Positions 17,795 to 27,550 of a stretch of DNA of 64,000 nt are shown piece by piece (position 1 is the stretch's first letter; every line of letters begins with the position of its first letter). The DNA is from Halobacteroides halobius DSM 5150 (GTDB lineage: Bacteria; Bacillota; Halanaerobiia; Halobacteroidales; Halobacteroidaceae), in assembly GCF_000328625.1 (NCBI RefSeq), contig NC_019978.1, forward strand, positions 1,178,001 to 1,242,000, written 5' to 3'. The notes below the pieces were generated by a model that was not told the DNA's origin, made no database searches, and worked only from the letters and a program-made list of their open reading frames with translations. The position numbers were made by a program, and so were the translations under genes.

Positions 17795-20700
17795 ATGTCA
17801 GCAAATTCATATCAATCAGTTTCTAAATCTATCGCATTTATTTTAGTATTTTTTATGTTATTTAATGTAGTAGGATTATCTGTAGCTCAAGCAAGGACGA
17901 GTATTCCTAATCAAGCTACTAAGAAAAAGGATATTACCCCGAATATTGGAGAATTGCCTGATCAGCCACCAGAGTCAAGAAAAGAATTGAAAAGTAAACG
18001 GACTAGGTATTCTACGAGGTATATTAATCCTGATGGTAGTTTTACAGAAGAAATTTATCTAAAGCCTAAGTTTTATAAGGATTCAGAAGATAATAAGTGG
18101 AAAAAAATTAATAATAATTTAGAAGTAAGTGCTAAGAAGAAAGACAGACTTAAAAATACGGCTAATGGTTTCCAAGCAACTTTTGCTCAAAGTTCGGGAC
18201 AAACTGGAATAGCAGCTATTGAAAAGAATGGTAAACGAGTCAGTTTTGTTCCGATTGGGGCTAAGAAAGTGACTGGTACTGTTAAGAATAATAAGATTAC
18301 GTATCAGAATATCTATAATAATACTGACATTAGATATCAGGCTCAAGGCGCAGGAATAAAAGAAGATATTATTTTAAATCAGTATACTGGTCAGAACACT
18401 TTCACCTTTGAATTAAAGTTGCAAGGCTTAGAGGCAAAACAAGAAGATAATGGTATGATCTATTTAGTAAATCAGCAAGGTGAAAAGTTATGGTACTTTG
18501 AGAAACCATATATGGTAGATGCTAATGGGAAACATTCTACCAAAGTAGAACTCAAGCTAAGAAAAGAAGCTGGCAAAGTATATATAGATGTAGTAGCGGA
18601 TAAAGGATTTTTAGAGGATTCAGCTACCAAGTATCCAGTTACCATAGACCCAACTATTAATAACTGGAATGTGATGCGAGATTCTTTTGTAGCTAGTAGT
18701 TTTCCTGATTCATCATACTCTAGTTTAAATGATATGTATACAGGTAATGATGCTTATTATTATGGTAAAATGCGTTCTTTGGTCAAGTTTTTCTTACCAA
18801 GTCTACCAAGTGATAGTAAAATTTCTAATGCTAGTTTTAGTGTTTATCAAACTTATGATAGTATGACAAATCACTCAATTGATTTATATCGAGTAACAAG
18901 TGATTGGACAGATTCTGTGACTTGGAATACGCAGCCGACAATTGCAGCTAATCCAGAGTCAACAGTAACTGATAATAGTTATAATCAATATTGGCAGTGG
19001 GATATTACTGATCTAATGATTGATTGGTATAATAGTGAACAAGCTAATTATGGCTTCATGTTAAAGCAACAAGATGAAACAGGAGTCTTTAGAAGATTTA
19101 ATACTGTAGATAGTGGTAGTAATACACCTAAGATTTCAATTGATTATACAGTAGATCCAATCGGTCAAGAAGAATTCTGGGGTTATACCAAGGATGGAGT
19201 TAATCCAGCTAATGGTAATTTAGTTCTTCAAGAGAAGGACTTTGCAATTCCGGGAAGAGGAATTCCGATTAATCTGAAACGAACTTATAATAGTCGTAAG
19301 TCAAGTATAGCAGGCATCTTTGGTTATGGTTGGACTACTAACCTAGAAGCTCAGCTTGTTGATGCCGGTGCAGGCCCAATTACCTTAATTGATGGTGATA
19401 ACACCCGCCATATCTTTGGTCAGAAAGTCGGCGGTGGCTATGAAGCAGCAGGTGGGATCTATCTAACTCTTGATAAGCATGCTGATGGAACCTATACTGT
19501 TACTAAAGCCGATGGAACTAAACTGAATTTTACTACAAGTGGTAAGATTAGTTCTATCGTTGACCCTAATGGTAATACAACTACTTTAACTTATCAGAAT
19601 GGTGATTTAACTTCAGTTCAAGATCCTTCTGGTAGGACAGCAGACTTTAATTATGGGACTAATGGTCTTGTCTCTAGTATTGATCTACCTGGCAGTCGGA
19701 CAATCAGTTATGAATATGATCCAGCAGGTAATCTGACAACAGTAATTGATGCTGAAGGAAATGCAGTTAATTTGGATTACGATTCAAATCATAATTTAAC
19801 AGCTATCACAGACCAACGAAGTAATACAACTACAATTAATTATGATGGGTCAGGTAGAGTAGATGATATTAGTAGTCCAATTACTATCGATGGAGTGACC
19901 GAAACAAGTACTACTGATTATGTCTATGATGAGACCAATAGTATTACTTCTGTAACTGATGGGGAAGGTAGACGAATTGATTATCAGTATAATCCTAATG
20001 GGAATATTGTCCAGACAACTAAAAATCCACTTGATGCTAATCAGAAAGCAGTAACTACCTTTGCTTATGATAATAATAATAATTTAGTAGAAATGAAAGA
20101 TGCGAATACTAATCAAGTAGAGGGCACAAGTGCTTATGTTTACACTTATGATGATAATGGTAATATAACTCAAGTGCAATTGCCAGAAGGGCAAACAGGT
20201 GAGTTTGCTTATGATAGTAATAATAATTTAACCCAGAAGACTGATTTTAAGGGGCAGGAAAGTTCTTATGATTATGATCAAAATAATAACCAATTAGAAT
20301 CAATAGCTCCTAATTTGCAGGCTACGGCTTCTAGATATAGCTCAGAAGGAAATGTTAAGTACAAGACAAAATCAATATCTGCTGCTAATAACCTAGTAGC
20401 TAATTCAAATTTTGAGAATGATAGTAATGGAGACAGCTGGGCTGATAACTGGACTACAGCTACTGAATCAGGGACAACAGCCAATTTTGCCTGGTCAGAT
20501 ACAGCTAAATTGGGATCTAAATCTGTCAGCATTTCAGATCCAACAGGTTGGGCTATTGTAAGTTCAGAGATGATTCCTTACCAAACAGGAGATGAATATA
20601 CTGTTAGTGGTTATGTTAAAACAGTAAATACTACTAACTCTGTTACAATTAAATTAGAATTCTTTGATGACCAAGATAATTGGTTAGATCAAGAAATTTC

Positions 20701-23356
20701 TTATGGTCTGCAAGGAACTCATGATTGGACTCGAGTCAATACAATTATTGATCAAGTACCAACAGGCACAGCTAAAGTTCGGGTCTCAGTAGGATTAAAT
20801 GCTGGTTCAGGTACTGCTTACTTTGATGGTATTCAACTAGAAAAAGGAACGGTAGTAAGTGCTTATAATCTAGTAGAGAATGCTGGATTTGAAAGAGATA
20901 GCGATAGTAATGAGCTACCTGATAGCTGGACAGTAAGTTCTAATTTAGCTGCTAATGATGGACTTGATAGCAATAATAGTTATTCTGGTCAGAATTCCTT
21001 TAAACTGACTGGAGAAGCAGGAACAGATAAGTATCTTAAACAACGGATTAATATCTCTGGTGACTCAACTACCAATCTAACCTTATCTGGTTGGTCTAAA
21101 CAAGTAGCTGCTGATCCAAATGGTGGTAACTATAACCTACAGGTAGCAATTAATTATAGTGATGGAACAGTTGACTGGAGTAATGCTAATGCCTTTAATA
21201 AGACTAAGGCAGGTTGGCAGCATATTGCAGCCGAGATTAATCCTATGAAATCATTTGATTCAATTGATGTCTACTATTGCTATTATGATCAACCAGGAAC
21301 AGCTTGGTTTGATGCAATGAGACTAGAAAAGAATGCCTCTTTTACTTCTTACACCTATGATAGTGGGAAAAACTATGTAACTAGTGTAGAAGATCCGGCT
21401 GGAAATACTGTTGATTATAGCTATGATCCTTACGGAAATAAGACAAGTCAGACTGATGGTCAAGGAAATACCACTGCTTATCAGTATGATAATAGAAATC
21501 TATTAACTAAAGTTACTGATGCTAAGCAGAATGAAACATTATATGGTTATGATGGGGCAGGAAATCGGACTACAGTGACTGATGCTAAAAATAATCAAAC
21601 AACTTATGATTATAATGAGTTTAATAAAGTGTCTAGCTTCACTAATCCACTGGATCAGGTGACTGAATTTGAGTATGATAAGAATGGGAACAAAACAGAT
21701 ATTATCTTCCCGAATGGGAATCAAGTTTCTTATGGGTATAATGCTTTGAACCGACTAGATAGCATAGATTATAATGGTAGCCAACAGTGGAGTTTAGCCT
21801 ATGATAGAAATGGGAATCTAACTTCTGTAACTGATAGTGATACAGGAAAGACTACAACTTACACTTATGATCAGAATAATCAACTGCTTAAGCAAGAAGA
21901 AGGTTCAACTAATAGTCTTGAGTATAGTTATGATAATAATGGCCAACCTACTGCACTGACTATAACAGCTGGTTCGACAACAGCAACTCATGGTCAAGAT
22001 TATAATCCACTTGGTCAATTAGTAGGTTTAACTAGAAATAGTAGTACTATCGAGGAGTTTGCCTATGATGAAGAAGGCAATCTAACAACTATCATCCGTT
22101 CTAATGGAACTTATACTTCTTTAGAGTATAATGGTGCTAATCAATTAACAGCAATCAGAAATTATGATGCTAATGGTGGCTTACTTGATAAGTATGAGTA
22201 CACTTATGATGCTAATGGAAATCGAACCAGTGTTACTACTACAGATGGAACTATTAGTTATCAGTATGACAAGCTAAATCGATTAGTCCAAGAAACACTA
22301 CTAGATGGAACTACTATCTCTTATGAGTATGATGCCACAGGTAACAGAACGAAGAAGATAGTAGATGATGGAACTGTAACAACGACTGACTATAGTTATG
22401 ATGCAGCTAATCAATTGACAGCAGTAGATGGACAAGCCTACTCCTATGATCAAAACGGAAACCTAACTGCTAATGGAGAGAATAGTTTTGTCTACAACGC
22501 GAAGAATCGGTTAATTGAAGTTAAAGATTCTTCAGATCAGACAATAGCTAGTTTCACTTATAATCACAAAGGGAAAAGAAAGAGTAAGACTACTGCTAGT
22601 GGAACAGTTTACTATCACTATAATAAACAAGGTAAGCTAGTCTACGAAACAGATGAGAATAATAATATCGTAAGAGAATACACTTATGATGCGCAAGGAA
22701 ATCCAGCGACAATGACTCACAATGGCGAGACTTATTACTACCATGTTAATGGTCACGGAGATGTAATGAGCTTAACAGATAGTAGTGGTGCTGTAGTAGC
22801 TGAGTATGAGTATGATGCCTGGGGTAATATTATTTCTCAGAGTGGTACGATGGCTGCTGAGAACCCACATCGTTATGCTGGGTATTACTATGATGAATCT
22901 ACAGAACTATATTATCTTAATGCTCGGTACTATAATGCTGAGATTGGAAGATTTATTACTAGAGATACTTTTCAAGGCTTTGAAGATAATCCTCAATCTT
23001 TAAACAAGTATGCTTATTGTCAAGGTAATCCTGTGATGAATGTTGACCCAAGTGGTTATTTTGGTTTATCAGTGGCAACTTATTTTATTGGAAAAGCTAT
23101 ATTCTATGGTACTTTAGGGTATGGGAGTTATTTAATTGGACGTTATGGATGGTGGAATGCACACAGATATTTTAGTTTTAATGATTGGGCATGGAGTGTA
23201 GCATCTGCTGCAGTTTTTAATCTTCCGGTTCCTATAATACAAACAGCAGGTAGTATATTCTTTCAAGATAGCCTAATTTATAAAGCAATTTATGGTATTA
23301 CTTGGGGTTCAGCTATGGCTGCAGCTACTTGGATTGCTAGAAAAATTTATAGATAA
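17795..23356 (+). CDS. Secreted Rhs/YD-repeat protein with DNRLRE and carbohydrate-binding-like modules
   Basis: 1853 residues. Start ATG 17795 follows AGAGGAG; a 30-codon upstream extension has no ribosome site. Signal peptide 1-33, likely cleaved after AQA. A DNRLRE domain (about 295-450) is typical of wall-surface Rhs proteins. The DUF6531-like start NPANGNLVLQEKDF follows (about 465), then YD repeats (about 540-860) and two CBM-like modules opening VANSNFENDSN and VENAGFERDSD (about 865-1185). More YD repeats run to about 1690, then the Rhs core (LNARYYNAEIGRFITRD) and the PSG junction near 1752. The last 99 residues form a unique hydrophobic tip with at least two membrane-like segments, a candidate membrane-active effector. 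Confidence 0.9.
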   Translation: MSANSYQSVSKSIAFILVFFMLFNVVGLSVAQARTSIPNQATKKKDITPNIGELPDQPPESRKELKSKRTRYSTRYINPDGSFTEEIYLKPKFYKDSEDNKWKKINNNLEVSAKKKDRLKNTANGFQATFAQSSGQTGIAAIEKNGKRVSFVPIGAKKVTGTVKNNKITYQNIYNNTDIRYQAQGAGIKEDIILNQYTGQNTFTFELKLQGLEAKQEDNGMIYLVNQQGEKLWYFEKPYMVDANGKHSTKVELKLRKEAGKVYIDVVADKGFLEDSATKYPVTIDPTINNWNVMRDSFVASSFPDSSYSSLNDMYTGNDAYYYGKMRSLVKFFLPSLPSDSKISNASFSVYQTYDSMTNHSIDLYRVTSDWTDSVTWNTQPTIAANPESTVTDNSYNQYWQWDITDLMIDWYNSEQANYGFMLKQQDETGVFRRFNTVDSGSNTPKISIDYTVDPIGQEEFWGYTKDGVNPANGNLVLQEKDFAIPGRGIPINLKRTYNSRKSSIAGIFGYGWTTNLEAQLVDAGAGPITLIDGDNTRHIFGQKVGGGYEAAGGIYLTLDKHADGTYTVTKADGTKLNFTTSGKISSIVDPNGNTTTLTYQNGDLTSVQDPSGRTADFNYGTNGLVSSIDLPGSRTISYEYDPAGNLTTVIDAEGNAVNLDYDSNHNLTAITDQRSNTTTINYDGSGRVDDISSPITIDGVTETSTTDYVYDETNSITSVTDGEGRRIDYQYNPNGNIVQTTKNPLDANQKAVTTFAYDNNNNLVEMKDANTNQVEGTSAYVYTYDDNGNITQVQLPEGQTGEFAYDSNNNLTQKTDFKGQESSYDYDQNNNQLESIAPNLQATASRYSSEGNVKYKTKSISAANNLVANSNFENDSNGDSWADNWTTATESGTTANFAWSDTAKLGSKSVSISDPTGWAIVSSEMIPYQTGDEYTVSGYVKTVNTTNSVTIKLEFFDDQDNWLDQEISYGLQGTHDWTRVNTIIDQVPTGTAKVRVSVGLNAGSGTAYFDGIQLEKGTVVSAYNLVENAGFERDSDSNELPDSWTVSSNLAANDGLDSNNSYSGQNSFKLTGEAGTDKYLKQRINISGDSTTNLTLSGWSKQVAADPNGGNYNLQVAINYSDGTVDWSNANAFNKTKAGWQHIAAEINPMKSFDSIDVYYCYYDQPGTAWFDAMRLEKNASFTSYTYDSGKNYVTSVEDPAGNTVDYSYDPYGNKTSQTDGQGNTTAYQYDNRNLLTKVTDAKQNETLYGYDGAGNRTTVTDAKNNQTTYDYNEFNKVSSFTNPLDQVTEFEYDKNGNKTDIIFPNGNQVSYGYNALNRLDSIDYNGSQQWSLAYDRNGNLTSVTDSDTGKTTTYTYDQNNQLLKQEEGSTNSLEYSYDNNGQPTALTITAGSTTATHGQDYNPLGQLVGLTRNSSTIEEFAYDEEGNLTTIIRSNGTYTSLEYNGANQLTAIRNYDANGGLLDKYEYTYDANGNRTSVTTTDGTISYQYDKLNRLVQETLLDGTTISYEYDATGNRTKKIVDDGTVTTTDYSYDAANQLTAVDGQAYSYDQNGNLTANGENSFVYNAKNRLIEVKDSSDQTIASFTYNHKGKRKSKTTASGTVYYHYNKQGKLVYETDENNNIVREYTYDAQGNPATMTHNGETYYYHVNGHGDVMSLTDSSGAVVAEYEYDAWGNIISQSGTMAAENPHRYAGYYYDESTELYYLNARYYNAEIGRFITRDTFQGFEDNPQSLNKYAYCQGNPVMNVDPSGYFGLSVATYFIGKAIFYGTLGYGSYLIGRYGWWNAHRYFSFNDWAWSVASAAVFNLPVPIIQTAGSIFFQDSLIYKAIYGITWGSAMAAATWIARKIYR

Positions 23357-23370
23357 TGAAGGTGATTAAA

Positions 23371-23556
23371 ATGTTTATAAAAAAATCAATCGATATAATT
23401 ATCAAGCTATTTTTATGTTTTGTTTTATTAAAGCTTGGTGCAAGGTGGTCTAATGAAAAAGCTATACAAATAATGTTATCAGTATTTATAGCAACGTATA
23501 TTGTAGGGCCGTTGATAGTTAGATTTATGAAATTTATTTACAGGCTAATAAGGTAG
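23371..23556 (+). CDS. Small membrane protein, candidate immunity protein for the Rhs tip
   Basis: 61 residues, MFIKKSIDIIIKLF onward, with two hydrophobic segments (about 5-22 and 29-52) and a basic end. ATG 23371 is chosen because GAAGGTGAT lies 5-6 bases upstream; the earlier ATG at 23356 overlaps the Rhs stop without a ribosome site. It sits directly after the Rhs C-terminal tip, the standard place for a cognate immunity gene, and is a membrane protein like the tip. No family is recognised; the role is inferred from position. Confidence 0.55.
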   Translation: MFIKKSIDIIIKLFLCFVLLKLGARWSNEKAIQIMLSVFIATYIVGPLIVRFMKFIYRLIR

Positions 23557-23609
23557 AGAGATTAATTAAGAGTATGTTAATAATTTGAAATTAGTTAGGG
23601 GAAATATAA

Positions 23610-23968
23610 ATGTTAGAATTCTTAAGTAGTAAAATTTTTTTACCATATCATTGGGTGTTTTATTTTTGATAACAGGATTTATAATGCCGTTAATTATTAC
23701 TAATGATTTTTTAAATAGATTTATTTTTATTTTCTGTTTTTCAATTGGTTTTTCTTTAGTATTATTTTCTTTATCTTTTAGAAATTTCGAATCATTAAAG
23801 ATAGCTTTTATTAGAGCAATATTAGCTACTTGGTTGCCTATGATTTTTATATATTTTGTTTCATATTTAGGATTAAATTTGAAATTATCAACTAAAAGCA
23901 CTCTTTCTAGTATAATAAGTTTTTTATTATTAAAAGGAGGCATATTCAATCCTAATTATTGGAAATGA
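23610..23968 (+). pseudogene. Small membrane protein ORF with a frame break in a T run
   Basis: ATG 23610 follows TTAGGGGAAA and opens MLEFLSSKIF, but this frame ends at a TGA after about 19 codons. The frame that continues (LGVLFLITGFIMPL onward, about 105 residues, four hydrophobic segments) joins it by a -1 shift in the run of seven T at 23635-23641. The joined product would be about 118 residues. It is a second candidate Rhs-linked immunity-like membrane protein. The break may be a real mutation, a slippage site or a homopolymer sequencing error. No family is recognised. Confidence 0.45.
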
Positions 23969-23998
23969 ATAATAGAATATAGTTGATTTTAAATTTTT

Positions 23999-24033
23999 AA
24001 ACCATCCAGATTATTATTGGATGGTTTAATTCT
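23999..24033 (+). terminator. Hairpin after the Rhs-linked ORFs
   Basis: AAACCATCCA / TGGATGGTTT is a perfect 10-bp stem with a 9-base loop, followed by AATTCTATA, a weak U tract. It separates the Rhs module from the displaced Rhs cassette. Confidence 0.6.
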
Positions 24034-24130
24034 ATAGGTAGTTATCTACTAATAATAAAAATCACAGATGATTTTATTTTTTCTTAATGATTCTTTCTCA
24101 GCATTTGATAGTTTGTGGTCTAATAGTAAC

Positions 24131-25633
24131 GACCGAATTTGAGTATGACAAGAATGGAAATAAAACAGATATTATCTTCCCTAATGGGAATCAGATTTCT
24201 TATGGTTATAATGCTCTGAACCGACTAGATAGTATCTATTATAATAGTGTCCAAAAATGGGATTTAGCTTATGATCGGAATGGTAATTTAACTTCTGTAA
24301 CTGATAATGACACAGCAGAGACTACAACTTATAGCTATGATAAGAATAATAGATTAACAAGTCAGCAGGAAGGTTCAACGAATAGTATCGATTATAGCTA
24401 TGATGATAATGGTAGTCTAACTTCCTTGACTATAACAGCAGATTCTACTACAGTGACTAATGGTTATGATTATAATCCACTTAATCAATTAGTAGGTCTG
24501 ACTAGAAATAGTAGTGATTTAGAGGAATTTGTCTATGATGAAGATGGTAATCTAATTGCCATAGTACGTTATAATGAAACCTATACTTCACTAGAGTATG
24601 ATGATGCTAATCGCTTAACAGCTATCAGAAATTATGATGCTAATGGTGACTTACTTGATAAGTACGAGTACAGTTATGATGCTAATGGAAATCGAACTAG
24701 TGTTACTACTACCGCAGGAACTATTAGCTATCAATATGATGATTTAAATCGACTGACTCAAGAAACACTACTAGATGGCACTATTATCTCCTATGAATAT
24801 GATGCTGTAGGTAACAGAACGAAGAAGATAGTAGATGATGGGACTGTAACAACGACTGACTATAGTTATGATGCAGCTAATCAGCTGACAGCAGTAGATG
24901 GACAAGCTTACTCTTATGATGATAATGGTAGCTTGCTAGATAATGGCGAAAATGGTTTTGTCTACAACGAGAAGAATCGCTTAATTGAGGTTAAAGACTC
25001 TTCAAATCAGACTCTTGCTAGTTTCACTTATAATCACAAAGGCAAGAGAAAGAGTAAGACTACTGCTAGTGGAACAGTCTACTATCATTATAATAAAGAG
25101 GGTAAGTTAACTCACGAAACAGATGAGAATAATAATATCATAAGAGAATACACCTATGATGCGCAAGGAAATCCGGCGACAATGACGCAGAATGGCGAGA
25201 CTTATTATTATCATGCCAATGGCCACGGAGATGTAATGAGTTTAACAGATAGTAATGGTGCTGTGGTAGCCGAGTACGAGTATGACGCATGGGGAGATAT
25301 AAACTATCAATCAGAGAATGAGTTAAGTGTAAGATAGAGATTACTATAAGGAAAAGACTATCAATGATCACGGAGAGTTTTGGGCTTTAAAACTCGTAGG
25401 GTAATATTATTAGTCAAGGTGGAACAATGGCTGCTGAGAACCCACATCGTTATGCTGGGTATTACTATGATGAATCTACAGGGCTATATTATCTAAATGC
25501 TCGGTACTATGATGCTGAGATTGGGAGGTTTATTACTAGAGATACTTTCCAAGGTTTTGAAGATAATCCACAGTCCTTAAATAAGTATGCTTATTGTCAA
25601 GGTAATCCAGTGATGAATGTTGACCCGAGTGGA
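24131..25633 (+). repeat. 1.4-kb direct repeat of the intact rhs 3' region (21661-23056)
   Basis: The two copies are 1396 and 1503 bases between the same end points. The difference is exactly the 107-bp insertion, so there is no other net length change. They are clearly similar at nucleotide level, with scattered substitutions. Recombination between them would swap the downstream tip onto the full-length gene. Confidence 0.85.
25295..25401. other. 107-bp insertion disrupting the orphan Rhs cassette
   Basis: The insertion is defined by comparison with the intact copy, in which GGGG is followed directly by TAATATTATT. It contains the direct repeat ACTATCAAT (25303-25311 and 25357-25365) and an inverted repeat GAGTTTT / AAAACTC (25375-25381, 25389-25395, 7-base loop). 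A GGG is present at both edges. It has no coding capacity. A small miniature-element remnant or patchwork recombination are both possible. Confidence 0.6.
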
Positions 25634-25960
25634 CATTTGCCTTGGGGATTAGGTTTGAATTGGGCTGCTCTGGGTCTAGCTGTAGGAGCAGCTATTTCTG
25701 GAGGTTGGTGGGCAACGGCTGGTACCGTATTAGGTGGTATTATTCTTGCCCAAAGTTTTATGATTGGTTACTACGGAAAAGGATTAAGAGGATGGCAGTT
25801 AGCTAATTATATTTGGTTAGATGCAGCAACACTAATCCCTGGGAATGCAGGAACATTCTTTACTTTTTCTGCTGGGGCAGCAATGACTGTTTTTAATACA
25901 CTAAAGTATATTGTTATTAATGCCAGTAAGGAGCATTCCTGTTAGGTTTAAATATGACAT

Positions 25961-25989
25961 TCGACAAAAAAAGAACTCCTTGGTATAAT
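25961..25989 (+). promoter_or_regulatory. Transposase promoter
   Basis: TCGACA (25961-25966), a 17-base spacer and TATAAT (25984-25989) form a near-consensus promoter inside the left end of the IS. Its -10 lies within the start of the inverted repeat region. The transcript would therefore begin inside the 5' half of that hairpin and could escape sequestration, while read-through RNA would fold fully. Confidence 0.65.
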
Positions 25990-26018
25990 TTTGGTTGCAG
26001 ACACCAAATACCAAGGAG
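25976..26018 (+). promoter_or_regulatory. Hairpin masking the transposase ribosome site
   Basis: CTCCTTGGTAT (25976-25986) is a perfect 11-bp complement of ATACCAAGGAG (26008-26018), with a 21-base loop. The 3' arm contains the AAGGAGG ribosome site of the transposase. Read-through transcripts from the Rhs side would hide the site, a known IS strategy against impinging transcription. Confidence 0.7.
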
Positions 26019-26026
26019 GCCGACAA

Positions 26027-27313
26027 ATGAATTATACCCAAAATAAGAAGATTAAGCAAATTAAATCGACAACTTTAGTAATTGGAATTGATATTGCCAA
26101 GAAGCAACATGTAGCGAGAGCCCAAAACTATCGGGGGATTGAATATGATAAACCATTAAAATTTAAGAATACTCAGAATGGTTTAGAAAGACTTTTAAAT
26201 TGGATTAAGAAAGTTAAAATAGAAAATGAGAAAGAAGAAGTAGTTATAGGAATGGAGCCAACAGGTCATTATTGGCTAAATATAGCTCAATTCATCACAG
26301 AAGAAGAAATAAAACTAGTACTAGTAAATCCTCATCATGTAAAGAAATCGAAAGAGTTAGATGATAATAATCCAACAAAGAATGATGTTAAAGATGCCAA
26401 AGTAATAGCTCAATTGGTTAAAGATGGTCGCTTTTCTGAACCAAATATTCCTGAAGGAATTTATGCGGAAATGAGAGTAGCTATGACGCATAAAGAAAAG
26501 CTAACGCAAGATTTAACCAGAGTGAAAAACAGAGTAATGCGTTGGTTAGATATATATTTTCCAGAATTTAATGAAGTATTTAAAGATTGGACTGGAAAAG
26601 CAGCGTTAGCTACTTTAAAATATTTTCCTTATCCAGATCAGATAGCTAAGATGGAAGCAGAAGAAATAGTAGCTAAATGGCGAGAAGAAGGTATTAAAAG
26701 AGGTGTGGGAATAAAGAGAGCTAAGAAGTTAAAAAAGGCAGCTGTGAGGTCAATAGGTGTAACCGAAGGATTTAAGATGGGGAAAGAAGAGATTAGCTAT
26801 CATATAAAACAATATTGTTTTATAAACGAAGAGTTAGAAGTTTTAATGGAGAAAGTAGAAAAGTTGTTAGAAAAGATACCTGGGGTTGAAAAAATGCTGA
26901 CAGTAGATGGAGTAGGAGTTAAAACAATAGCAGGTTTCATCTCAGAAGTAGGTGATTTGTGGGATTATGAACATCCAAAGCAAATTATAAGTTTGGCGGG
27001 TTTAAACTTAAAAGAAAATAGCTCAGGTAAGCATAAGGGGGAAACCAAAATAACAAAGCGAGGACGTCCCAAATTAAGAGCTTTATTGTATAGGGTAGCA
27101 ATGCCTCTGGTGGCACAGAATGATGAATTTAGACAATTGCATAAATATTATACTACTCGTCGTGAAAACCCGCTTAAGAAAAAACAATCTCTGATAGTTT
27201 TGTGTTGTAAATTAATCCGAGTTCTTTTTACATTAGGTAGAAAGCAAGTAGAATACGATGGGAAAAAGATGTTGAATGATATTAAAAGACCTAATGTGAA
27301 GAATGCTGCTTAA
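26027..27313 (+). CDS. IS110-family transposase (DEDD)
   Basis: 428 residues. Start ATG 26027 lies 7 bases after AAGGAGG; upstream in-frame codons run through the promoter and hairpin. The RuvC-like DEDD domain has IGIDIAKKQH (Asp), GMEPTGHYW (Glu) and KNDVKDAKVIAQL (Asp, Asp). The C-terminal Transposase_20 domain has VDGVGVKTIAGFISEVGD, then NSSGKHKGETKITKRGRPKLR, which holds the conserved serine region. The frame is intact, so the element may be active. IS110 recombinases are guided by a non-coding RNA from their own ends; here the right end is the likely source. Confidence 0.92.
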   Translation: MNYTQNKKIKQIKSTTLVIGIDIAKKQHVARAQNYRGIEYDKPLKFKNTQNGLERLLNWIKKVKIENEKEEVVIGMEPTGHYWLNIAQFITEEEIKLVLVNPHHVKKSKELDDNNPTKNDVKDAKVIAQLVKDGRFSEPNIPEGIYAEMRVAMTHKEKLTQDLTRVKNRVMRWLDIYFPEFNEVFKDWTGKAALATLKYFPYPDQIAKMEAEEIVAKWREEGIKRGVGIKRAKKLKKAAVRSIGVTEGFKMGKEEISYHIKQYCFINEELEVLMEKVEKLLEKIPGVEKMLTVDGVGVKTIAGFISEVGDLWDYEHPKQIISLAGLNLKENSSGKHKGETKITKRGRPKLRALLYRVAMPLVAQNDEFRQLHKYYTTRRENPLKKKQSLIVLCCKLIRVLFTLGRKQVEYDGKKMLNDIKRPNVKNAA

Positions 27314-27379
27314 AGGTAAGTAAATCAAATTTATATATTGGTTCTTTTAGCTTTATTCATTATAGGAATTGTACTTTAA

Positions 27380-27550
27380 TAAACGAAGCCAGGAGAAGCT
27401 GGAAAGAATTTTTCCATAAGGGCATGACCCAGTTAAGGAGCATATCCAGCCTCCACCCATGGACAGGTAGAACGAAGGAATTTAGGGGCGTAGACCCTGC
27501 GAGATATGGGAGGTTAAACTGCCATGGTATTTGTGGAGATCTAATTTGGC
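27380..27550 (+). ncRNA. Candidate IS110/IS1111 bridge RNA (seekRNA) region
   Basis: This is the structured, GC-richer part of the 418-base gap 27314-27731 between transposase and pdxA. Hairpins seen: CCAG / CTGG (27389-27402), GGAAA / TTTCC (27401-27415), AGGG / CCCT around 27484-27498, and a possible long pair CCTCC (27454-27458) with GGAGG (about 27508-27512). It has no convincing protein. IS1111-group elements encode their guide RNA between the recombinase gene and the right end (known for the family). The guide loops cannot be assigned by eye. The rest of the gap (27564-27731) is AT-rich leader of pdxA with no other feature. Confidence 0.55.

Larger units (their letters stand above)
24131..25945 (+). 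pseudogene. Orphan Rhs 3' cassette with alternative C-terminal tip, interrupted
   Basis: It has no signal peptide and no N-terminal half. From 24131 it matches the intact rhs from 21661 (EFEYDKNGNKTDIIFPNGNQ), runs through the Rhs core (LNARYYDAEIGRFITRD) to the same PSG junction, then diverges. Its 103-residue tip (HLPWGLGLNWAALGL onward) is hydrophobic and Gly-rich and unlike the tip of the intact gene. A 107-bp insertion at about 25295-25401 shifts the frame, stopping the upstream part at 25337. This is the classic layout of a displaced Rhs tip kept as a recombination reservoir. No immunity gene follows; an IS110 element begins at the stop. Confidence 0.85.
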
